DNA from: QHXQ01 sp963788965
GTDB taxonomy: Bacteria > Acidobacteriota > Blastocatellia > Pyrinomonadales > Pyrinomonadaceae
DNA: 64,000 nt
Assembly: GCA_963788965.1 (NCBI GenBank)
Contig: CAWBIK010000003.1
Span: forward strand, 124,001-188,000
Reading direction: 5' to 3'
Shown: positions 53,025 to 64,000 of the stretch, one piece after another
How positions within the stretch are numbered: position 1 is the first letter of the stretch
Layout of the letters: every line of letters begins with the position of its first letter
Position numbers and translations under genes: made by a program
The notes under the pieces: model-generated
The model's database searches: none
Told to the model about the DNA's origin: nothing
Seen by the model: only the letters and a program-made list of their open reading frames with translations

Positions 53025-56000
53025 TTACAGGTTCGGCCCGAAACTGAAAATATCCTGCGCCAGTGTTTGCGGCGCATCGATGGTCGTGCGGTCGTCGTCC
53101 AAGACGATCTCGCCGAGCTTGATGCTTGCGTCCGCGGCCACTTGCTCAAGGATCGCGGCCAGATGTGCGATCACGTCGTTCAGCACGGCCGGCTCGAACC
53201 GATTCTGTTTATAAGCAAGCTGCACGCGCAGTTCGTCGGCGCTACCCGTGGCGGCCAGCATCAGTTCGGGCAACTGCGGCAGCGCGGCGAAACGGTTACT
53301 GAAGTGCGCCGTGCTCAACGCGGCTTCAGCCGCGCCGCCCTGCGCGACATAACCAACGTCGCAGACCGGCAGCTTAACGTGCGTGTGCCCGCCTTGCGCC
53401 GCGTGCGTCAGGATGTCGAGCGCATGCGCGCCGTGCTCGCCTGCGCGACTCACTTGTTCCCGCACCTGCGCGGCGAAACCGTCGAAACTCAAATCCCAAG
53501 ACGGCTTCAGTCTTAACGGAACAGGCGGCGCGCTCTCGTCGCCGAGCGCAGTTGCGATCACGACATCTTCTCGACCATTCAAGCGCGACAACAGGACACC
53601 GAAGGCGCTCAACAATGCGACGGCCGGGTCGACCTCGCACGCGCGGCCGACAGTGGCCAGCACGTCCGGTTCGACGCGACAAGGCAGCAACGTTGTGCGC
53701 TCGTCTGCGCCGGCCACGTCAATGCTGATGCTTTCGACGTTCGACGCGGGCACGTCCTTATCGAACTCGTTGAGCCAAAACGCCTGCGCGGCGGCGTAAC
53801 GCTCGCAGTGTTCGACGACAGCGCGCATCTCTTCAACCAGCATGCGTGTGAACTGCTCGACGAGCCGTTCGACTTGCGCGGTCGCGCGGTATTGCAGTCG
53901 CACCTGAATCTCTGTGCGCGAGAACAGCGGCACGACCTCAAGCTCGTAAGCGCCGCACGAACTCGTGCCGTTAACGACGAACCCTTGCGCTTGCCACTGA
54001 CCGCCGCCGAGCCACGGGCCTGCGATGAAGTATTCAAGGTTGAGCAGCACATTCGTGCGCGTTGCGTCCGCCTGCGCTTCGACGGGTGGCACGCGCAACG
54101 CGAACATTTCCTGTACGGCCTGTTTCATCCGCGTCATGTTGCCGCACGGCCCGGCCGCATCGAACAGCGTCGCGGGCAAGCGTTGCGTTAAAGTCAGCGC
54201 GCCGACCGTGCGTGCAAGCTCGCTGTTCGTGGCGCGGAAGTCCGTCGTCAGATCGACGGTTAATTCATGCGCGGCATTGAGCCTTGCTACAGTGCGCAGC
54301 AACACCGCGGCCATGGCCTCTGCTTGTGTCAGCCCGTATTGCTTCACGGGGTCAGCGAAGAATCTGCCGGTCAATTCCGGGCCGAGGGTGATGACGTTGT
54401 GCGCGGTATCTTTTGCGCTTACGTCTGCGGCGTTCAGTCCGTGCGCGCGCAGTTGGGCGAGTGATGCGTTGACGGCGTTGTTGTCTTGCGCAGTCAGTTC
54501 GCCGATCAACTCGGTGTAGGTCTTCTGCACGGGGATGAGCGACAAGGCTCTGTTGTGGGCGAGTTGTTCATAGCTGCGGAACAGGTCTTCGCAGAGCAGG
54601 ATGAGGCTGCGGCTATCGAACAACGCGCGGTGCGCCACGAGTAACAGTTCCGAAGTCGCCGCGCCGTTCTTGATATGCACGATGCGCAGCGAGTGGGGCG
54701 GTTCGGGTCGTAGTTGCTCGGCCAGTTCGGCGACGGTGTGCTGGATGAACTCAGGCAGGTCGTTGCGTTCCGCTTCGGTCGGCGTCAGCGTCAAGACAGC
54801 GCCGCTTTCAGACGTCAACGATGCGGGCACGTACTGCCCGTTGTCGCAGCGCAACTGCAACATCTCGTTGTGCTGCGCGAGCAGTTTGGCGGCGGCAGCC
54901 AGCGTCTCATCGACGAGCGGCTTGCCGTGCGTCATGTGATAAGACAGGGCCGCGGCTTGTTGCGTTGACCCGGCGGCGCTCGCTTGCGGCGCAGCAGCGA
55001 CGAGCGGGGCGACCGGATGCGAGGGCAGCGCGGGCAAGTTGCGTTGCAGGCGTGTTGCGTCGTAGACCTCGGCCGCGAGCGGGTAGAGCCTGTGCCAACG
55101 TTCTTCGGCCTCGTAGCGTTCCGCCATCGTGTAGATGTTCGGCAGACCGAGATTGGAGGCAAGCTCAGACATGCGCCGCAGCCGGTCGAACCGCTCCACG
55201 CGCGTCGGGTTGGCGTTGATGATCTCCCAGACCTTGAACTTGATGATGTCCGTCACTTCGTCCGGGTAGAGTGAATAGCACTGGTGCAGGCGCGAGCCGA
55301 TCTGCCCGTAAGGGTAGTAGTAATAGGCGTGCGCTTCTAGCTCGTAGATGTACTGGTGATGCGCGCGGATGAAGTCGCACGACTCTTGAAAGTCGGCTTC
55401 GGTTTCGCCGGGGAAGCCTGTGATCCAGTAAGTCGTCGTGCGAATACCGGCGTCGGCGAACGTCTTCAACACGTCGGAGATGACCTGCGGCGTCGTCATC
55501 TTATCCATCGAGTCCAACACGCGCGCGGCGGCGCTTTCGATCCCAAGCCGCACGCGATAACAACCGGAGTCGGCCCACATCTGCACGAACTTGCGATTCG
55601 AGACGGGCTTGTCGGCGCGCAGATAACCGTCGTATAGAATGTTGGCGCGGCGCTCCAACAACTCACCGGCAAAAGCGTTGATGTAAGGGTTCATCAACGA
55701 GTCGCCCATGAAGAACGAGTTGTTGTTGTAACGCTTGGCGAGTTCCAGCACTTGATCGGCGAAGTCGGCCATCGGCTTCTTGCGATAATCGCCCCACTGG
55801 ATCGTCTCCGAGCAGAAGCTGCATTGAAACGGGCAACTGCGCGCGCCTTCAATGGTCAGATGGTAATAGCTCTCAGGGCGCACGTCGGAGAAGTCCGGGA
55901 TCGGCACGTCCTTCATTTGCAGCGTCGAGCCTTTCAGATCGGCCAACGAGATCAGGCGCTTGTCCGCGAACTCGCCTTGCAACAACTTGAGCAGGAGCAG

Positions 56001-56688
56001 TTCGCCTTCGCCGAGGACGAAGTGATCCACGAAGTCGTACTCGCGCATCAACGTCTCAAGATTATCCGAGCCGAGCGCGAGGTCGTCGGCGAACGCACCG
56101 CCGCCCATCACGCTCTTGATGCGCGGATACTTCGTCTTCACTTGCTTCAGGAAAAAGAGCGACGGGCCGAGCGAGGTCGTGTACGTGCTCGTGCCGATGA
56201 CATCGAACGACGCAAGGTCGAACTGCTCGGTCATCTCACTTAAGCGCCGGTAAAACTTTTCGACCAGCGGCAACAACAGCTTGATGATGGCCGGTTCAAT
56301 CCTGATGCCTTGCAGCGGCACGACGACCTCAAGCACTCTGGCGCACGCCGCCGCGTCAGCGCCGTTCGCGTAGGCAAGCATGTGCGCGTCGAGAATCCAC
56401 CAGAGCTTCGAGTAGCCGTCGTTGACCGACACGTCTTCGAGCGTTTGCAGGATGCTGAAATATTTATGGTGCATCCCCCACAACTCCGGATCGGCGTTGA
56501 AGTCGTAACACTGCACGAAGTAACCGTGCTGTGCGAGGAACGACTTCAAGATGGCGATGCCGAGCGGCGGCGTCCACGGCGAAAAATACGGCGGCTTGAC
56601 CAATAGCACGCGGCCGTTCTTAACCGGCGTGCCCTGTCCGCTCAGTTCCCCGCGGCCGTTCGCGGCCCGTAATTGAAACCAGACTCAT
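53025..56688 (-). CDS. Radical SAM enzyme fused to degenerate condensation and half-condensation domains
   Basis: About 1194-1220 aa. Residues 1-190 are a B12-binding-type domain (P-P-L-G-I-A-I-L, S-V-M-G-G-G-A-F). Residues 250-520 are a radical SAM barrel with C-P-F-Q-C-S-F-C (CX3CX2C) near 55815-55838 and G-I-E-S-A-A. From about residue 560 to 930 follows a condensation-like domain whose HHxxxDG reads H-R-A-L-F-D-S near 54615-54640: the catalytic second His is Arg, so it should not form peptide bonds. Residues 935-1175 are a half-condensation segment (Q-A-F-W-L-N-E-F) like those opening NRPS C and D. The tail is Q-D-I-F-S-F-G-P-N-L. The open frame begins at GTG 56609, but AAGGAG (56700-56705) precedes ATG 56688 and one surplus base in the GGCC-rich stretch 56620-56680 would join them. 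The fused domains probably dock the enzyme on the assembly line so that it modifies a carrier-bound chain (inference). Confidence 0.85.
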
Positions 56689-56703
56689 GATGGCTTGCGC
56701 TCC

Positions 56704-59700
56704 TTAATTCAGACTGAAGGTAAACTGATCGGACTCGTATTGATCGGATAGCACCGCGGCCGCGCTCGGTTCGTCCGCGCGTTCGTCGGCCTGCGCGGCC
56801 AGTTGCAACGGCAGATCGAGCAGTCGCCGCTCCGGCTGGGCCGCGATGGCCGCCAGCCAGATTTCGTAATGCGTGAACAGGCGATTGATCGTCGCCTCGT
56901 CGAACAGGGCGACGTTATAGGTCACGAGCAGTGCGAGGCCCTGTTCGCTGTCAACCATGCGCACGATGAGATCGAACTGTGTGACGCCGCTATCGAATGC
57001 GACGGGTTGCAGTTCAAGTCCCGGCAGGACGGCTTGTGTCGGCTCGGCGTGTTGCAGACCGAAGACCACTTGGAACAGAGGGCTGCTGCTCAGCGTTCGA
57101 TCCGGACGCAACACCTCGACCAGTTTCTCGAACGGCAAATCCTGATGCGCATATGCGCCGAGGGTCACTTCGCGGACGCGCGCGAGCAACTCGTCGAAGG
57201 TCGGGTTGCCGGCCAGACTCGTGCGCAGCACGAGCATGTTGACGAAGAAGCCGATCAAGCCTTCCGTCTCGGCGCGATTGCGATTCGCTACCGTCGTGCC
57301 GACGACGATGTCTTCTTGGCTGCTGTAGCGATAGAGCAAACTCTTGAACGCCGCGAGCAACGTCATAAACAGCGTCACGCCCGCGCGTCGGCTGAGCGCC
57401 TTGAGCGCCTGCGCGAGTTGCGGCGACAACCGCCACGTCAGCACCGCACCGATAGTGGCCGGCATGGCCGGCACGCGGCCGATCCAGCGGCAACTCGATC
57501 ACAGGCGGTGCGCCCGCGAGTTGTCGTTGCCAGTAGTCGAGTTGCGCTTGCAACGCCTCGCCTTGAAGCCACGCGCGTTGCCACACGGCGAAGTCCGCGT
57601 ACTGCACGGGCAACTCGGCGAGCGGCGACGGTTGCCCACTGACAAAGGCCGCATAGAGCGCGGCGAACTCACGAATGAACAGTTCCATCGACCACGCATC
57701 AGAAATGATGTGATGCATCGTCAGGACGACGACGTGATCCTGCGCGCCAAGCCGCAGCACACGAGCGCGCAGCAGCGGCCCCTTAGTCAGATCGAACGGG
57801 CGGCGCACTTCGGCGCGCGCACAGAGCAAGGCTTCTGCTTCGCGTTCCGACTCAAGCAACGCGCTCAGATCATCAACCGGCAGCACCAACGAATCTGCGC
57901 TCAGGATGATCTGCGCGGGCGTCCCGCCCTCGTCCTTAAAGACCGTGCGCAAGACTTCGTGCCGCCGGATCATTTCCTCGAAGCTGCGCGTCAACGCCGC
58001 GAGGTCAAGCTCGCCCTTGAGTCGCACCGCCGCCGGCACGTTGTAAGTTGGACTGCCCGGCTCCAGTTGATCAAGGAACCACAACCGCTGCTGCGCAAAC
58101 GACAACGGCAACGCACCCTCACCGCGCGCCGCTCGCGCAATCGCTGGCCCCGCTGCGTCTGCGCCTGCCTGCTGCTGACTCGCCTCGACCACCGCCGCGA
58201 ACTCCGCCACCGTCGGCGCATCGAACAACGCGCGCAACGCCACCCCACCACCCCACACCTCGCGCACCCGCGAGATGACCTGTGTCGCCAACAGCGAGTG
58301 CCCGCCCAACTCGAAGAAGTTGTCGTGGATGCCCACCACCGGCACACCCAGCACTGCCGCCCAGATGCCCACCAGCAACTCCTCAACAGGCGTGCGCGGC
58401 GGCGCATAAGCAGCGTCCGTGGTGGCAGCCGACTGCGGCCCGGCGGCAGGGCGCGCCAATCGACTTTGCCGTTGGCGTTGAGCGGCAAGTGCGTAAGCGG
58501 GACGAAGGTGGCCGGTAGCATGTAATCGGGCAGCGTCCGTTTCAGGAAACTGCGCAACTCGCTCGCGCTTGTCTCAGCTGGTGTGGTCGTGACCACGTAA
58601 GCAATCAGGCGTTTATTGCCCGCGTCGTCCGTCTGCACTCTGACGACCGCATCAGTGATGGCTGCGTGTTGGCGCAGCGTGGCTTCGATCTCGCCAAGCT
58701 CAATGCGGAAGCCGCGCAAGCTTGACCTGCTGATCCAGTCGCGCCGAGAAACTCTATGTTGCCGTCGGGCAGGTAACGCACGAGGTCGCCGGTACGATAG
58801 AGGCGCGCGCCTGCCGTATGCACTAAACGGGTCGGGGATGAAGCGTTCGGCGGTCAAGTCTGGGACGGTTGAGGTAGCCGCGGGCGAGCCCATCACCGCC
58901 GATGAAGAGTTCGCCGGTGATGCCGACGGGGACAGGTTGCAGGTCGGGGTCGAGAATGTAGTTCGTCGTGTTGGCGATGGGTTGTCCGATGGGAACATTG
59001 GTTGCTTCGGGTGCGAGTTGGTTGATCAGGTAACAAGTCGCAAAGGTCGTGCTCTCGGTCGGGCCATAACCGTTTATGAGTTGCACCGGCCCCGGCGCGT
59101 CCAACACCAGCCGGGCGTGTCGTGGATCGACCGCATCGCCGCCACACAGAACGTACTGCATCGAAGCCAAAGCGGCCGGAACTTCGCGCGCGATTTGATT
59201 GAACAGGGCGGGTGTCAGGAAAGTCGCGCTGAGGCTATGCCGCTCAATGGCAGCGGCGAAGCGCGCGGGCGTGAGCAAGACCTCCTTCGGCACAAGCACG
59301 CACGTCCCGCCGTTCAAGAGCGCACCCCAAATCTCGAAGGTCGCGGCGTCGAAGGCGAAGTTCGATGTTTGCGCGACCTTATGTTCAGCGGTCAGTTGCA
59401 CATAGTTGGTGTTGCGTACCAACCGCGTGATGCCTCGATGCACGACGGCAATCCCCTTCGGCTGTCCTGTCGAACCCGACGTGTACATCACGTATGCCAG
59501 ATGTTCCGCCGTCGTGTGGCTCGTAGGATTGTCTGTGCGCTGTTGCTGTATCTGTTCTCGGTCTGCATCGAGCAGGACGGTGCGCGCTTCGTGTGGTGGC
59601 AGGGATGCGACCAGCTGTTTGTGCGTGAGCAGCACGGGCACGCGACAATCGGCGAGCATGTAAGCAAGGCGCTCGGCGGCTGGGTGGGATCGAGTGGCAG

Positions 59701-62700
59701 ATACGCACCGCCCGCTTTGAGGATGGCGAGCAGGGCGACCAGCATATCGACCGATTGTTCGACGTAGACGCCGACCAACGATTCAGCTTCGATGCCGAGC
59801 GTGTGCAGGTAATGCGCGAGTTGATTGGCCCGCTCGTTCAGTTCCGCGTAGCTCAAACGTTCGTCGCCGTTGATGATGGCGAGGGCATCGGGCGTGCGCT
59901 CGGTCTGATGTTCAAAGATTTGCTGCACGCAGAGGTCGCGCTCATAAGTGGTCGCGGTGTTGTTCCACTCGACAAGTGCCTGCGTGCGTTCCGTCTCTGG
60001 CATGAGCGGCAGGCGAGTGATGCGCTCGTCGGCGTTGGCGCTGATCGCTGTGAGCAACGTTTCCAAATGACCGAGCATGCGTGTGATGGTCGCCGTCTCG
60101 AAGAGGTCTGTGTTGTACTCGAACGTGCAGAGGAAGCGAGCGTCGCGTTCAACCACAGTCAGCAGCAGATCGAACTTCGCAGTCTCACCGTACAATTGTT
60201 CAAAGCTCAGCGTGATACCCGGCAGATGCAGTTCAGGTTGCGGCGCGTTCAGCATGTGGAACATGACCTGAAAGAGCGGCATGTGACTGAGACTGCGTTC
60301 CGGCTGCAACTCTTCAACCAGCTTTTCAAACGGCATGTCCTGATGCGCGTAAGCATTCAGCGCCACGTCGCGCACACGCCGCAGCAACGCGCGGAAACTC
60401 GGCGCGCCCGCGAGGTCTGCCCGCATCACGAGCGTGTTGACAAAGAAGCCGATCAAGCCTTCGACTTCCGCGCGATTCCGCCCCGCGACCGGCGTGCCTA
60501 CACAGATGTCCTCTTGCCCCGTGTAGCGATGCAATAAAGTTTGAAAGGCAGCAAGCAAGGTCATAAAAGGTGTGACCGACTCGCGCCGGCTCAACTCCTT
60601 CACGGCTGCGCTCAAAGCGACAGGCAGATGCACACACTGGCTCGCGCCCTTATAAGTCTGCACAGCCGGGTGCGGCTTATCAGTCGGCAACTCAAGCGTC
60701 GGCAACTCGCCGCCCAACTGTTTGCGCCAGTAGCCCAACTGCTCATCAAGCACTTCGCCTTGCAGCCATTCGTGTTGCCACGCCGCAAAGTCCGCATACT
60801 GGATCGGCAACTCTTGCAACGGCGACTCAGCACCACTTGCAAACGCCTCATACAACGCCGCCACTTCATGCACGAAGACACTCATCGACCAACCATCAGA
60901 AACGATGTGATGCATCGTGATCAGGGCGACGTGTTCTTCTTCAGCCAAGCGCAACAGGCTAACCCGCAGCAGCGGCCCGCGCGCGAGATCGAACGGTTGC
61001 TCCGCTTCCTCAATGGCCAGTCGCAACGCCACCGGGTTGCGCTCGTCCGCAGGCAACTCGCTTAGATCGATGACCTGAAGCGGCAAGAATAGTTCCGGTT
61101 GAATGCGTTGCACGGGCAGGCCTTCTTCAAGCGCGAACGTGGTGCGCAACACTTCATGCCGCCGAACTATCTCGTTGAGCGTCTGTTCCAAGACGGGCAA
61201 GTTCAGTTGCCCTTGCAAACGCACGGCGACGGGGATGTTGTAAAAGGGACTGTTCGGCTCAAGTTGATCAAGGAACCACAACCGCTGCTGCGCAAACGAC
61301 AACGGCAACGCACCCTCACCGCGCGCCGCTCGCGCAATCGCTGGCCCCGCTGCGTCTGTGCCTGCCTGCTGCTGACTCGCCTCGACCACCGCCGCGAACT
61401 CCGCCACCGTCGGCGCATCGAACAACGCGCGCAACGCCACCCCACCACCCCACACCTCGCGCACCCGCGAGATGACCTGTGTCGCCAACAACGAGTGCCC
61501 GCCCAACTCGAAGAAGTTGTCGTGGATGCCCACCACCGGCACACCCAGCACTGCCGCCCAGATGCCGACCAGCAACTCCTCAACGGGCGTGCGCGGCGGC
61601 GCATAAGCAGCGTCCGTGGTGGCAGCCGACTGCAGGCCCGGCCGGCAGGGCGCGCCAATCGACTTTGCCATTGGCGTTGAGCGGCAGATGCGTGAGCGGG
61701 ACGAAGGTGGCCGGTAGCATGTAATCGGGCAGCGTCCGTTTCAGGAAGCTACGCAACTCGCTCGCGTTCATCTCATCTGCGTTCGCGGTGACCACGTAAG
61801 CGATCAGCCGCTTGTCGCCCGCCTGTTGTTCTTGCACTCTGACGACCGCATCAGTAATGGCTGAGTGCTGGCGCAGCGTCGCTTCGATCTCACCAAGCTC
61901 AATGCGGAAGCCGCGCAACTTGACCTGCTGATCCTGTCGCCCCAAGAACTCGATCTGGCCATCGGGCAGGTAACGCACGAGGTCGCCGGTACGATAGAGG
62001 CGCGCGCCAGCGTGGCCACTGAACGGGTCGGGGATGAAGCGTTCGGCGGTCAACTCTGGGCGGTTGAGATAGCCGCGGGCCAGCCCGTCGCCGCCGATGA
62101 AGAGTTCGCCGGTGATGCCGGCGGGGACGGGTTGGAGGTCGGGGTCGAGAATGTAGTTCGTCGTGTTGGCGATGGGTTGTCCGATGGGGATGGTTGTCGC
62201 ATCGGGCGCGACCTGTGTGATCAAATAGCTGGACGCAAAGGTCGTGCTCTCGGTCGGGCCATAGACGTGGAGCAATTGTGCTGGCCCCGCCGCGTTTAGC
62301 ACGAGCCGCGCGCAACGAGGGTCAACGGCTTCGCCGCCGAACAGGACGTGCCGCATGGAGGCGAACGCGGCGGGCGCTTCACGCGCGATCTGATTGAACA
62401 GCGCGGTGGTCAAGAAGGTCGTGGTAATTCCCTGCTGCTCGATGGTCGCGGCGAAGCGGGCAGGCGCGAGCAGCACGTCCTTCGAGACGAGGACGCATGT
62501 TCCGCCGTGCAGCAACGGCCCCCAGATTTCAAAGGTCGAGCCATCGAAGGCGAAGTTCGATGTTTGCGCGACCTTATGTTCAGCGGTCAGTTGCACATAG
62601 TTGGTGTTGCGTACCAACCGCGTGATGCCTCGATGCACGACGGCAATCCCCTTCGGCTGTCCTGTCGAACCCGACGTGTACATCACGTATGCCAGATGTT

Positions 62701-64000
62701 CCGCCGTCGTGTGGCTCGTAGGATTGTCTGTGCGCTGTTGCTGTATCTGTTCTCGGTCTGCATCGAGCAGGACGGTGCGCGCTTCGTGTGGTGGCAGGGA
62801 TGCGACCAGCTGTTTGTGCGTGAGCAGCACGGGCACGCGACAATCGGCGAGCATGTAAGCAAGGCGCTCGGCCGGCTGGGTGGGATCGAGTGGCAGATAC
62901 GCACCGCCCGCTTTGAGGATGGCGAGCAGGGCGACCAGCATATCGACCGATTGTTCGACGTAGACGCCGACCAACGATTCAGCTTCGATGCCGAGCGTGT
63001 GCAGGTAATGCGCGAGTTGATTGGCCCGCTCGTTCAGTTCCGCGTAGCTCAAACGTTCGTCGCCGTTGATGATGGCGAGGGCATCGGGCGTGCGCTCGGT
63101 CTGATGTTCAAAGATTTGCTGCACGCAGAGGTCGCGCTCATAAGTGGTCGCGGTGTTGTTCCACTCGCTGAGCGTGCGGTTGCGTTCGGCGGGCGGCAGC
63201 ATGGGCAGCCGGGCGATATGCTCGTCGGCGTTGGCGCTGATCCCGTCGAGCAGCGCGGTCAGATGGCCGAGCATGCGTGTGATCGTGTCGGCCTCGAAGA
63301 GATCGGCGCTGTATTCAAAGGTGCAGACGAAGTGGGCGTCGCGTTCAACCACGGTCAGCATGAGATCGAACTTCGCCGTGTCGCTGTGCAACTGTTCAAG
63401 GCTCAAGGTGACGCCGGGCAGACGCAACTCGGACTGTGGCGCGTTCTGCATGGCGAACATCACTTGAAAGAGCGGCATGTGGCTGAGGCTGCGTTCGGGC
63501 TGCAACTCTTCGACCAGTTTGTCGAAGGGCAAATCCTGATGCGCAAAGCCATTGAGCGCCACGTCCTTCTCGCGTGCGAGCAGTTCGCGGAAGGTTGGAT
63601 TCTCGTCGAGGTCTGTGCGCAGGACCAGCGTGTTGATGAAGAAGCCGATCAAGTCTTCGAGTTCGGCGCGGTTGCGGTTGGCGATGCCTGCGCCGACCAC
63701 AATGTCTGTCTGTCCCGTGTAGCGATAGAGCAACACCTTGAAGGCTGCGAGCAGCAGGATGAACGGCGTGACGCCGTTGGCTTGAGCCAACTGTAAGAGC
63801 CGCGTCGTCAACTCCACGGAGAGCGTTTGCGTCTGCTTCCCGCCGCGATAACTTTGTGCGGCCGGGCGCGGGTGGTCTGTGGGCAGTTCCAGCACGGGCG
63901 CTGCGCCGGCCAGATGTTGCTTCCAGTAAGCGGTCAACTTTTCAAGTTGTGCGCCGGTGAGCGTCTGCCGTTGCCAGTGCGCGTAGTCGCCGTATTGAAT
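56704..64000 (-). CDS. NRPS A: C(partial)-A(Ile-like)-T-C-A(Val/Ile-like)-T-C (runs off the window; about eight frame breaks)
   Basis: At least 2430 aa, entering from the right edge inside a condensation domain. A1 (63140-61680) reads D-G-F-F-L-G-V-T-F-K, close to Ile codes; T near 61490; C 61310-59980 (H-H-I-V-S-D-G); A2 (59930-58470) reads D-A-F-F-L-G-G-T-F-K, Val/Ile-like; T near 58295; terminal C 58110-56790 (H-H-I-I-S-D-A), then a tail ending E-S-D-Q-F-T-F-S-L-N. Breaks: ~61634 (extra base), ~59677 (lost C), ~58865, ~58813, ~58745 and ~58730 (extra bases), ~58444 (lost G), ~57480 (extra base). Those at 61634, 59677 and 58444 are absent from the duplicated copy, so they look like sequence errors. 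The protein ends with a C domain and no module behind it, like NRPS C. Its stop overlaps the AAGGAG of the radical SAM fusion gene. Confidence 0.9.
58066..58443 (-). repeat. Carrier/linker repeat, copy 1 (partner 61263-61640)
   Basis: About 378 bases covering the carrier domain and the adjoining linkers, matching 61263-61640 with only a handful of substitutions that I can see. Part of a module-scale duplication with an offset of about 3.2 kb. Confidence 0.85.
59349..59971 (-). repeat. A-domain N-terminal repeat, copy 1 (partner 62544-63167)
   Basis: About 623 bases, from the C/A linker through the A3 motif (Y-T-S-G-S-T-G) to the edge of the specificity core. It equals 62544-63167 by eye except for one missing C at 59677, which is the frame break in this copy. 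Confidence 0.9.
61263..61640 (-). repeat. Carrier/linker repeat, copy 2 (partner 58066-58443)
   Basis: Matches 58066-58443. Where the two copies differ in length (58444 and 61634), each copy shows the in-frame version of the other's frame break. Confidence 0.85.
62544..63167 (-). repeat. A-domain N-terminal repeat, copy 2 (partner 59349-59971)
   Basis: Unbroken copy reading CTCGGCCGGCTGGG near 62866-62880 where copy 1 has CTCGGCGGCTGGG. Confidence 0.9.

Noticed and set aside
57344..58525. 393-codon open frame on the plus strand
   Set aside because: Antisense to the terminal condensation and carrier domains of NRPS A.
62348..63796. 482-codon open frame on the plus strand
   Set aside because: Exact antisense of an NRPS adenylation/condensation region with clear motifs; Arg/Gln/Val-rich composition typical of a shadow frame in GC-rich DNA, and part of it is duplicated only because the NRPS module is.

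Overview
The window is GC-rich DNA from what is most likely an acidobacterium. The best taxonomic clue is a MacB-like permease of the ADOP type (9.6-12.0 kb), a family expanded in Acidobacteriota; that is family knowledge, not proof. Nearly the whole window is a nonribosomal peptide/polyketide gene cluster plus accessory enzymes. From 64 kb down to 6.1 kb every convincing gene is on the minus strand; only the first 6 kb is on the plus strand. About 30 single-base frame breaks interrupt otherwise intact genes. I treat the affected genes as intact proteins with assembly errors, because a near-identical internal repeat shows the unbroken version of three of the breaks.

Layout, right to left (direction of transcription). 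NRPS A (64.0-56.7 kb, start outside the window): C-A-T-C-A-T-C. A radical SAM enzyme fused to condensation-like domains (56.7-53.0). NRPS C: half-C-A-T-C (53.0-49.0). NRPS D: half-C-A-T (48.9-46.2). NRPS E: C-A-T-E-C-A-T-C-A-T (46.1-35.0). NRPS F: C-A-T-C-A-T (35.0-28.4). A KS-AT-ACP polyketide module (28.4-25.3), a stand-alone condensation domain (25.3-23.8), a peptide-export ABC transporter (23.7-21.9), a RiPP-type radical SAM enzyme (21.8-19.9), a CmlA-like di-iron beta-hydroxylase (19.8-18.3), SbnA- and SbnB-like enzymes for 2,3-diaminopropionate (18.1-16.1) and a LanB-like dehydratase (16.1-13.5). Next come three genes that look unrelated to the product: a HEAT-repeat protein, the ADOP permease and an exported LolA-like protein (13.2-8.7). 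A NodU/CmcH-type carbamoyltransferase follows (8.5-6.1).

On the plus strand are a second RiPP-type radical SAM gene cut by the left edge, a four-part fusion (phosphoribosyltransferase, unknown domain, AMMECR1, alpha/alpha-toroid) and an ornithine-carbamoyltransferase homologue.

Adenylation-domain residues read by eye suggest the order Ile-like, Val/Ile-like, Gln/Glu, Val-like, D-Ser, Ser, an unassigned probably basic residue, Asn, Phe/Tyr-like, then one malonate unit. More residues probably precede these. No thioesterase, MbtH protein or phosphopantetheinyl transferase is visible. Tailoring could include beta-hydroxylation (CmlA-like), radical methylation or other C-H chemistry (three radical SAM enzymes), Ser dehydration (LanB-like) and carbamoylation (two unrelated carbamoyltransferases), with diaminopropionate as a dedicated precursor. 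This assignment of tailoring steps is inference.
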